Positions 9,146-15,394 of a stretch of DNA of 15,394 nt are shown one piece after another (position 1 is the stretch's first letter; every line of letters begins with the position of its first letter). The notes under the pieces are model-generated. The model saw only the letters and a program-made list of their open reading frames with translations. It searched no databases and had not been told where the DNA came from. Origin of the DNA: Euperipatoides rowelli (lineage: Eukaryota > Onychophora > Udeonychophora > Euonychophora > Peripatopsidae); assembly GCA_003024985.2 (NCBI GenBank), contig PXIH01S0000984.1. One strand, 5' to 3'. The translations under genes were made by a program, and so were the position numbers.

Positions 9146-9318
9146 CTTATGGATCCGAAATTACAGTAATTCTATACAAATCCGCCCATATGAAAGAAGA
9201 GATATTGATCCTATCCTGACATTGATAAAAAAAGAAAACTGGAATATAAGCATAAATGAACTAGATATTGCATATAATACAGATCCTGCAGGTGGTTTTG
9301 TAAGCACAGACATATCTG
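9146..9318 (+). CDS. GNAT-family N-acetyltransferase, internal exon (N-terminal part of GNAT domain)
   Basis: A 173-nt exon: one leading base, 57 open codons and one trailing base. The acceptor is a long pyrimidine run ending CAATAG (9145) and the donor is TCTG|GTAAGA at 9318/9319. The peptide contains IQIRPYERRDIDPILTLIKK, then ENWNISINELDIAYNTDPAG. This is the start of a GNAT fold: strand 1 'xIRPxxxxD', helix 1 'DxxxIxxLxxxExW', helix 2, then 'DPxGFF' before strand 2. The W-N ... D-P-x-G-F spacing resembles GNAT proteins that often carry a C-terminal Acetyltransf_18 domain; that subgroup is from memory and tentative. GNAT enzymes move acetyl from acetyl-CoA to an amine. The acetyl-CoA loop (Q/RxxGxG/A) lies in later exons not found here, so the substrate cannot be inferred. 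The ATG at 9149 is in another frame and reaches a stop after six codons, confirming an internal exon. Codon content contrasts with the AT-rich introns. Confidence 0.85.
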
Positions 9319-9691
9319 GTAAGAATAATTAATTTATAACCCATTTCCATAGAAAAATTTAACATTTTTAAAACATTACAAGTTAGTATTTTTGGCTCGA
9401 TTTATGTGTTTAATATTATCAGGGGGATTATCTTTTTCAAAGTAGAACAGAAAACTAGGGCTCAAAAGAAAGCTAAATAGATGTAGATTATTATCATAGT
9501 AAAAAATGTAAATTATCATGATTTTTAAATAAATATAATTTAAGAGTTAATCAGGCATCCAGTGTATTATCAACGCTTTTTTCAATTTAGTCAATTAAGT
9601 TTTATTTTGCAAAAATAATGTATGTTCAATTAATCAAATTTTATTATTTTATTTAAAAATGTTTTAGAATCTAAGTTTTCTAAATGTTAGG

Positions 9692-9830
9692 CAGGAATGG
9701 GCAAAATATTAAAAAAAAAAAGCACGTGAAATTTAATACAAAATATTTCCCTAAAAATATTTTTGAAATACAAAATATACAATCATTGAAAATTAAAGTA
9801 TTTAAAATACAAAATACTTTATATTTTCTT
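9692..9830 (+). mobile_element. Possible end of a hAT-type DNA transposon
   Basis: CAGGAATGGGCAAAATATT (9692-9710) resembles the common hAT terminal pattern 'CAGxGxTGGGCAAA'. It is followed by repeated ATACAAAATA motifs (about 9737, 9768 and 9807), like hAT subterminal repeats. No matching inverted end or 8-bp target duplication was found within the window, and no transposase is present, so at most this is one terminus or a MITE fragment. Confidence 0.35.
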
Positions 9831-10170
9831 TATTAAGCATATTATTATATCTTGAATAATGCAAGAAACAAGTATACCTAAGCATTAAGCTCGTACTTTC
9901 AAAATAATATAATTTAGATAAGTTAGAAAAATAATTAAAAATAACTAACAAGGGGAAGTATAAGAGGGGAGGGGCAGTATTTAAANAAAAGGATAGGCAG
10001 ATCCGGAGAAAATGAAGTATCAAGTGATTTAGTAAAACCCAGTGGAAACGCCATGGATTAACGTAATTTAGAGGAGAAAAGTCAAAAGAGGGACCAATAA
10101 AGAGATAAGTCATTACTAGAAGTGCCTAAAACTAATAACCTGTGTAAAATTGAAAAACTAATTTAATAAC

Positions 10171-10421
10171 TGTTACATCCTTAAGTATAACAAATAAGAT
10201 ACAGAAATCAGATAGGGAATTGAACAGCTATTTATTAAATTACTAATGAAAACAGGACAGTCCTAAAAATGATGACTGTCTTAAACTTAATCACTTAGAA
10301 GAGTGATAATTATTACGATTCTGAAGAGCTTGACAGCTCTTGAACGAGATGCAGTTCTAAACTTATCGATAGTGGAATGATGATATACACATATCAATAA
10401 TCTTTGGTTGGAATCATCACA
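10171..10421 (-). repeat. 3' LTR of the gypsy element
   Basis: 251 bp, TGTTACATCC...CATCACA on the plus strand, so TGTG...AACA in the element's sense. It aligns along its whole length to 14383-14629. Both copies share three further bases (ATA) at the right edge, so that boundary could shift by 3 bp. The TG...CA ends and the target duplication favour the boundary given. Confidence 0.92.
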
Positions 10422-10424
10422 ATA

Positions 10425-10434
10425 CCTTCCGCTT
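10425..10434 (-). promoter_or_regulatory. Candidate polypurine tract
   Basis: On the minus strand, AAGCGGAAGG lies 3 bp upstream of the 3' LTR, the place where plus-strand DNA synthesis is primed. It is short and broken by a C, so decayed or approximate. The G14/C14 tract nearby is C-rich on the sense strand and so cannot be the polypurine tract. Confidence 0.5.
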
Positions 10435-10446
10435 AATGTCTGTAGG

Positions 10447-11607
10447 TCAGTCTTTGTGGGGGGGGGGGGGGCAGCGTGACCTGTTGGAGTGCCGGGTTGT
10501 AGTTCTGGGTAAGGACTTTGAGGAAGTGACTTGTTGATCGGGAAAGTTTCCAGGCAGAGAACTAGACTGAGTGGTCGGAATGCTGGTTTGTGTGGTTGTA
10601 GCTCTAGACTGAGCGGTTGGTAGGCTGCCTTGAATAACTGGTTGATCAATGAATTCCAGTTCAGAAAGGGTTGATGGTGTCAGGAAGGAAGGTCTTAGAT
10701 GTTTGAAATGGCACTTGCCTTCCCATCCTTCCTTTAAAATGACCTTGAAAGTTACTGGAGAGAGTACGGCTTTAATGCATCCTTCAACCCACTTGGTACG
10801 ATCACGCTTTCCGTAGGCACGAGCAAGTATGTCTTGGTCAACATAAAATTTGTTTTGAAACATAGTTGTGGTATGGAAGGTATGGGTAAACTTATTGAGA
10901 GTTGAATGAGGGGTACTTCTGTAATTAAATAAGAGTTCATTGATTTTAAGTGCCAATCTGAGTCTTTAATTGAATTATTGTATTTAACATGGTCTTGGCA
11001 ATGTCCTCAAAGCGTTGAGCCTGCCATTAGAGACTGGGTGAAATTGGGCTGATTTAGAATGGTGGATGCATCTATTGTGGCAGAAAGACTCAAACTCATT
11101 CGATGTGAAGGGGGTACTGTTGTCAGAAACTAGATGTTCTGGGTATCCGAATCTAACAAATTCTTCTTCTAACACATGCATAATGGCAAAAGAGTCAGCT
11201 TTTGGCAGAGTTAGGATCTATGACCAATTTGAGTAACTGTCCACTGTTACTAGAAACATACGGTTTCTATAAGGGCCCATGAGGTCCATGTGTAAGTGGG
11301 CCCAAGGTCCTGTGAGTCGTATCCAGGGGTGAAGTGTAGCCTTAGGGATCTTTTGCTGGAGCTGACAAATTCTACATAATTTTGCCTCATTCTTGATGTG
11401 CTTATCTATATTTGTCCACCAGCAGATAGACCTGGCCAAAAGCTTCATCTTGGTGATCCCAATGTAACACTGGTGAAGCTCCTTAAGAACAGCAGAGCTT
11501 AGTGTGTTAGGGATAACTACCCTAAGGCCCCAAAGAATACATCCTTCTTGCAAGCTGAGCTGATTCTTTCTTTTGGTCCATTCAGTTAGATAATTATCAT
11601 TTTTCAA
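10447..11607 (-). pseudogene. Gypsy integrase remnant
   Basis: N-terminal zinc domain (11607-11380): LHQCYIG at the HHCC site has the second His replaced by Tyr, while CRICQ keeps both Cys. Catalytic core: HMDLMGP carries the first Asp. A TAG at 11218-11220 stops the frame after VDSYSNWS. VSDNSTPFTS (frame 11181-10984) carries the second Asp. At SNG (about 11025) a frameshift follows, and in the shifted frame the expected Glu of NGxAER is Gln (AQRFED). C-terminal module (10956-10447): NYRSTPHST, then DILARAYGKRDRTKWVEGCI, then HFKHLRPS, a GPF/Y-like chromatin-facing domain. A Thr/Ser/Pro-rich tail ends in PPPPHKD. Integrase inserts element DNA into the genome; this copy cannot. Confidence 0.9.
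10458..10471 (+). repeat. G14 homopolymer
   Basis: Fourteen consecutive G, read as proline codons near the end of the integrase frame on the minus strand. It is exceptional in such AT-rich DNA and a likely site of length error in sequencing. Confidence 0.9.
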
Positions 11608-11616
11608 ATTTTTGGG

Positions 11617-12440
11617 TCAGCCGTTTTTTAAAAGATTATAAATTTTGTTTAGTTCTAAATCTGCTTTAGTTAGCTGTGCACCGTCTGATTTGGTCCAAGG
11701 GAAGTAGTCATTTTCTTGTATATTGAAAATGTTTTCCAAGTTTTCTTCCAAAGTGGCTTCTCCTTTTATGGGAAGTCGCGAAAGAGCGTCTGCGTTAGAC
11801 TGTTCTTTAGATGGCTTGTATTTGATTTCAAAAGAATAACCGGTCAAGATTAATGCCCAGCGTTGTAGATGATAAGTGGCTATTGTTGGAATTTCTTTAC
11901 TAAGGCTGAGGATTATAATAAGTGGCTTATGATCAGTGTACAATGTGAAGTTATAATCTAAGATATATTTATGAAATTTATTTACCGCGAAAATTATACT
12001 CAGTGCTTATAGGTCTAGCTGTGAATAATTTTTATCGGTGGTCATCAAAGACCTGGAAGCAAACATAATCGGCTTTTCCGAATTATCAGGAAAGCGGTGT
12101 GATAACATTGCACCTATGCCGTAAGGAGAGGCATCAGCAGCGAGTATAAGGGGTTTGCAAGGGTCATAGTGGTTAAGCACCTTTTCAGAATTCAAAGTTT
12201 TTTTAATTAAATCAAGTTCATTTTGACAATGCTTGTTCCATTCCAAGTAACTTTATTACTTAATAAGCTGTTAAGATGGGCGATATTTGAAGCTAAATCA
12301 GGAACAAATTTTCTGTAATAGCCCAATAACCCAGAAATGAATGAAGCTGGTCAATGTTGGAGGGTGCAGGGGCTGTTAGAAGTGCCTTCAGTTTAGCTGG
12401 ATTTGGTTTGACCCTGATTCACTAATTATGTGGCTTAGAT
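11617..12440 (-). pseudogene. Gypsy RT connection and RNase H remnant
   Basis: Just after the RT, about 12330-12260 reads SGLLGYYRKFVPDLASNI, the usual connection block. Frame 12246-12007 has LILAADASPYGIGAML, with the first RNase H Asp, and FASRSLMTTDKNYSQLDL. The next codon, where RNase H normally has its catalytic Glu (QLxxEALA), is TAA at 12007-12009, followed in frame by ALSIIFAVNKFHKYIL. Frame 11943-11617 has LYTDHKPL with a further Asp and SNADALSRLP, the strongly conserved end of the gypsy RNase H region. RNase H removes RNA from the RNA-DNA hybrid. The nonsense change falls exactly on the catalytic Glu. Confidence 0.92.
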
Positions 12441-13200
12441 ACTCGACTTTATCTTTTAGCATTCGCATTTCTCAAAATTAAGTCGGATTCTATTTTCTAA
12501 AGGTGTTTTAAAAATATTGTTTAAATTGTTAATATGTGCAGACACGTTAGGGCTGGCTATAATTATGTCATCTAAATAGCAGGCAACATTTTTATGGCTT
12601 TTCAGCAGATTGTCCATTAAACCCTGAAAAATGGCAGGGGCGTGATACACCAAAAGGGAGACAGCTGACAGAGAATAGACCAAGGTGGGTGTTAATTGAG
12701 AGAAGCTCTGCAGAGACCTTGTCCATTCTCACCTGTTGATAGGCTTGTGCCAAGTTCAGCTTGGAAAATACTTTGCCATTGGCTAACTTGGCCAGCATAT
12801 CATCGATTATGGGGAGGGGGTAGGTGTCTATGTTTAAAAACTGATTAAGACCAACTTTGTAATCTGCACAAATACAAAGCAATTCATTTTTTTTAATATA
12901 GGAACTATTGGTGCAGCCCATCTAGAATACTTGATTGGAGTGATAATACCTTGTTGTTGAAGCTTCTTTAACTCCTCCTCCACAGCCGGTATTAGTGCGA
13001 AGGGAACACTCCTATGCTTGCAGAATTTTGGAACGCTGTCTTTTTAAGAAAAAGTTTAGCTTCAAAACTATTAATACAGCCAAGGTTTTTATCAAACAAT
13101 TCCTTAAAATGAGTTAAAGTTTCTTTTAACTGGTTTTGTGACATGTCAATTATGGGAATGTCTTTAAATAATTCCATAGTAAACCTAAGGCATGTAGCCA
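12441..13200 (-). pseudogene. Gypsy reverse transcriptase remnant
   Basis: Frame 13201-12992 holds the N-terminal region (LKETLTHFKELFDKNLG) before a frameshift near 13025. Frame 12921-12592 has CADYKVGLNQFLNIDTYPLP and FSKLNLAQAYQQV. The latter is the palm A motif, normally LDLxxAYxQ; the catalytic Asp is Asn here (AAC). A frameshift near 12640-12660 follows CLPFGVS. Frame 12683-12456 has IFQGLMDNLL and ACYLDDIIIAS, keeping the YLDD active site, then HINNLNNIFKTPLENRIRLN. With one of three catalytic Asp lost and two frameshifts it is nonfunctional. Confidence 0.93.
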
Positions 13201-13450
13201 CGTGCGCCCTAAAAGAGAAGTAGCTTCTCCTTTTGTGATAAAGAGTTCAAGTTTATTGACACTTTTATTGTTAAACTTTACTGACACCTTACAGATTCCC
13301 AATGGCTCGATAATATGCTCAAATGCACACAAAATTACTCACATTTCTTCTAGCCTCTTATTAGGCCAGTGAGTTTTAAAAATAGACTGGGACATGTTAC
13401 TCACTGCAGCTCTGGTATCTAGCTCGAAGTCGCAAGGCCTGTTATCTACT
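13201..13450 (-). pseudogene. Gypsy aspartic protease remnant
   Basis: At 13432-13402 the minus strand reads DFELDTRAAVS. The usual retropepsin site is D-T-G-A-x-x-S, so the active-site Gly is Arg (AGA at 13411-13413). The frame reaches a TGA near 13340. A second segment (13332-13150) carries SVKFNNKS and SLLGRTWLHALGL, the flap-distal 'LLGRxWL' hallmark. The protease would cut the Gag-Pol polyprotein; both the DTR change and the stop inactivate this copy. Confidence 0.85.
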
Positions 13451-14374
13451 AAAATTAAAAAAAAAAAACGACTCTGTGCTAATGATCTGATTAACGTCTT
13501 GATTACTGTTGATAACCATTTCTGACTCAGAAATCAGGTTATCAGCAACGTGACCGATTTGTTTTGTTTCCTACAGAGTTCAAGGCTGCTTGACAGCAAT
13601 GGGCTTAATATGTCCCTGCTTTTTTGCAAAAGTTACAAATAGCGTTTTTATATTTATAAACTCTTGCAAATGTAAAGCGCCACTGTGTTTGCACGGGAAT
13701 ATTTTCTTGCTACTAGGCTGTTGGAATTTCTTTAGCCTGGCCGGATTTTCTTTAATAGAAAAAGCGCTGAACTTTTCTATAGTTTTGTTTTCCAATCTGC
13801 TCAGATCCAAGGAAGAAATCTCCACGGCAGAGGCCAGCTTTATTAAATCATTAAAATCGATATCTATTTTTTCCATTATAAGTCTCTTTTTAATTTGAAA
13901 GTCTTTAAGACCATAAATAAACTATTCTGAGAGCGTGTAGTTTAGTCTATCACCAAGTTCACAATGTACCGCAATCCTTCTCAGTTGAGCGGCGTTTTCT
14001 GCGGTGGACTCAGTTAAAGCTGCTTTCTTTCAAGGAGCTTAATTTACTTGATACGTGACATTGGCTTTGGATTATAATGCTGCTCTAAGGTTAACAAAAT
14101 CTCTTCAACAGTTTTATCACTTGGTTTGTTGGGGGCGACTAAATCGCAAAGCAGATTAAAAACTTGGCTTCCTATAATGGTCAAGACTGCGGAAAGTCTT
14201 AGCTTTTCCTCTACTTTATTGACATACAGAAAGTGATTTAGCTGCTCAGAATATCTTTCCCAACTAATGGTTGCGGGGTCGATATTCCCTATTCTAAAAT
14301 CTGTTTTTAAAAGAATTATTATTTAAACAGTCATTATTTGTCTGTTTAAATATTCTAATAGGAAAAAGACTCAT
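13451..14374 (-). pseudogene. Gypsy gag remnant with decayed CCHC zinc knuckles
   Basis: A candidate ATG at 14374-14372 starts MSLFPIRIFKQ and shifts frame near 14290. The main capsid-like stretch (14288-14046) begins FRIGNIDPATISWERYSEQL and includes NLLCDLVAPNKPSDKTVEE and HYNPKP, then a stop at about 14045. This wording is characteristic of K02A2.6-type gypsy gag. Frame 13876-13580 covers the nucleocapsid. Two CCHC knuckles are expected: the first shows CKHSGALH with Cys lost, and the second is split by a one-base shift in an A run (ICNFCKK in one frame, QGHIK in the other). Gag would package element RNA. It is multiply broken. Confidence 0.85.
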
Positions 14375-14379
14375 CGCCA
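14370..14379 (-). promoter_or_regulatory. Primer-binding site, tRNA-Ser-like
   Basis: TGGCGATGAG on the minus strand, 3 nt inside the 5' LTR. From memory it matches the complement of a tRNA-Ser(GCU) 3' end (TGGCGACGAG) at 9 of 10 positions. It would prime minus-strand DNA synthesis. The candidate gag ATG (14374-14372) lies within it. Confidence 0.65.
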
Positions 14380-14382
14380 AAT

Positions 14383-14629
14383 TGTTATATCCTTAAATAT
14401 GACAAATAAGATACAGAAATCAGATAGAGAATTGAACAGTTATTTATTAAATTACTAATGAAAACAGACAGTCCTAAAAATGATGACTTTCTTAAACTTA
14501 ATCAATTAGAAGAGTGATAGTAGAATTCTGAAAAACTTGACAGCTCTTGAACGAGATGCAGTTCTAAACTTATTGATAGTGGAACAAAGATATAAATATA
14601 TCGATAATCTTGTGGTTGGAATCACCACA
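14383..14629 (-). repeat. 5' LTR of the gypsy element
   Basis: 247 bp, TGTTATATCC...CACCACA on the plus strand, aligned end to end with 10171-10421 at about 90% identity by eye. Indels include a 4-bp gap near 14520 and a 2-bp difference near 14611. Confidence 0.92.
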
Positions 14630-15300
14630 ATAAAGTGAGAATTTATGCAAATATTTAGACAAAAATTGTTTCAATATTAATTATAGGCATCTATAAAATA
14701 ATAGGCCTAGAATGTTAATGGAATAGGACATACTAGTTAAATTGAATGGTTAAGAATATGCAGTAGTTATAAAATAATTATATAACATTCAGATAAATAA
14801 GGTATAGATTAAGAAATTGGAAAGAGATAAGTGGAGAAATAGTAGTAAATTGGGATAGCATGGCTTAGACAATGCTTTTTAAAACATAATTCACGTTGAC
14901 AGTTAGGGCCTCTAGCCAATAGAGCCTCCTAAGATTTAAAAGTTTCATAGAAAAGGCAAATAGAATAATTTAATTGAAGAATGGCATTAAAAGTAAAAGC
15001 CAAGAAGGAAGGGAATAAATTTATAAATTATCAGAATAGAGACAAAACTATAAGGAAAAAATGGGCAAATGCCTCTGGGATGTACTTGTATTTAGTGTTG
15101 GAGCCGGAAAAATTAAATAAAGCTATTTTCATTGGATTTAAGAAATAAAACTAACTTCATACTGTGTTGCAAATTAATACTAATTTGTGTGATTTTATGT
15201 TTATTTAATATTAACCTAGTTGAAGTTATGTGTTTATTAATGTACAGTGTGTTATTGGGCTTAATATTTATTAATACAAAACAAGGGACCATGGAACAAG
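14630..15300. other. AT-rich intronic sequence, nothing recognised
   Basis: No coding exon, RNA gene or transposon end could be supported. The GNAT core expected after exon 2 is not here on either strand as far as I can read. Confidence 0.5.
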
Positions 15301-15327
15301 GGGGGGTAATCAGGGTAATTACCCCCC
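15301..15327 (+). repeat. GC-rich inverted repeat, 10-bp arms, 7-nt loop
   Basis: GGGGGGTAAT (15301-15310) and ATTACCCCCC (15318-15327) are exact reverse complements around CAGGGTA. The loop continues as GGGTAAT, partly repeating the left arm, so two alternative pairings exist. It is strongly out of line with local base composition. It could be a hairpin, a transposon terminus or a terminator-like structure; none is proven. Confidence 0.8.
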
Positions 15328-15394
15328 TAAGAATAAAAAATAATTAAATAATTAAAATATGTATGGAGTACTAAATACACATATTAAATTTAAG

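Larger units (their letters stand above)
10171..14629 (-). mobile_element. Ty3/gypsy LTR retrotransposon, antisense, degenerate (Mag/K02A2.6-like)
   Basis: A 4459-bp element with both LTRs, a primer-binding site, gag with decayed zinc knuckles, protease, RT, RNase H and integrase in standard gypsy order on the minus strand. Flanks are ATAAC (10166-10170) and ATAAA (14630-14634), a likely 5-bp target duplication with one mismatch. The gag wording, the double-CCHC layout and the GPF/Y-like C-terminal module of integrase resemble the elements often annotated 'K02A2.6-like'. The LTRs differ at roughly one base in ten plus short indels, indicating an old insertion. Every domain carries a stop, a frameshift or a lost catalytic residue. 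It lies in intron 2 antisense to the host gene. Confidence 0.93.
9319..15394 (+). other. Intron 2 of the acetyltransferase gene, running off the window
   Basis: Begins GTAAGA after exon 2. No following exon with a GNAT core was found to the right edge, so the intron is at least 6 kb. It contains a possible hAT end (9692-9830) and the antisense gypsy element (10171-14629). 9327-9690 and 9831-10165 are AT-rich with nothing recognised. One ambiguous base (N) sits at 9986. Confidence 0.6.

Noticed and set aside
9149-9169. ATG near the start of the GNAT exon as a translation start
   Set aside because: It is out of the GNAT frame and meets TAA after six codons.
9802-10113. Minus-strand 103-residue open frame containing the ambiguous base
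   Set aside because: No recognisable motif, AT-driven composition, and one codon is undetermined at 9986.
10287-10649. Minus-strand 120-residue open frame running into the LTR
   Set aside because: It overlaps the end of the integrase frame in another phase and depends on the G14 tract, so it is most likely a shadow.
13590-13898. Plus-strand 102-residue open frame
   Set aside because: It is the complement of the gag nucleocapsid region on the minus strand.
15132-15347. 71-residue hydrophobic open frame
   Set aside because: Leu/Ile/Phe richness follows from T-rich DNA. There is no splice or start context and no recognisable domain, and it runs through the inverted repeat.
1-15394. An antiviral, toxin or other specialised defence system
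   Set aside because: No such domains were found. All enzymes seen are retroelement remnants apart from the GNAT exons.

Overview
This window is eukaryotic and probably from an invertebrate animal. It is very AT-rich, has no operon-like gene packing, and holds two GT-AG exons in one continuous reading frame, separated by an intron. The rest is mostly decayed retroelements of animal type: Jockey/CR1/RTE-like non-LTR elements, a tRNA-derived SINE and a Ty3/gypsy LTR element. I cannot name the species. Nothing suggests bacteria, a plasmid or a phage.

Layout. Positions 1-1138 hold the 3' half of a non-LTR retrotransposon (+ strand) ending in a TAA-rich tail. About 1366-3000 is a second non-LTR element of another family (+), split at 2049-2431 by a tRNA-derived SINE with a near-perfect target-site duplication. 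About 3598-4592 is a degenerate minisatellite with 22- and 20-nt units. 4593-6190 has no recognisable gene but contains a perfect 10-bp-arm hairpin. 6191-6231 and 9146-9318 are two exons (+) of a probable nuclear gene for a mitochondrial GNAT-family N-acetyltransferase. The intron between them (2914 bp) carries two antisense non-LTR fragments (about 6735-7400 and 7527-8965). The intron after exon 2 runs off the window and carries a possible hAT end (9692-9830) and a full-structure but dead antisense Ty3/gypsy element (10171-14629, LTRs about 250 bp). The final 760 bp hold no recognised gene and end in a strong GC-rich inverted repeat.

How the parts relate. The only plausible working gene is the split acetyltransferase. 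Exon 1 leaves two bases of a codon and exon 2 supplies the third, so the frames join cleanly. The joined N terminus looks like a mitochondrial presequence and runs straight into a GNAT fold. The remaining GNAT exons were not found and should lie beyond the right edge. All three recognisable retroelements inside the gene are antisense to it. Every retroelement reading frame seen is broken, and several lesions hit catalytic residues. None should be annotated as a functional protein.
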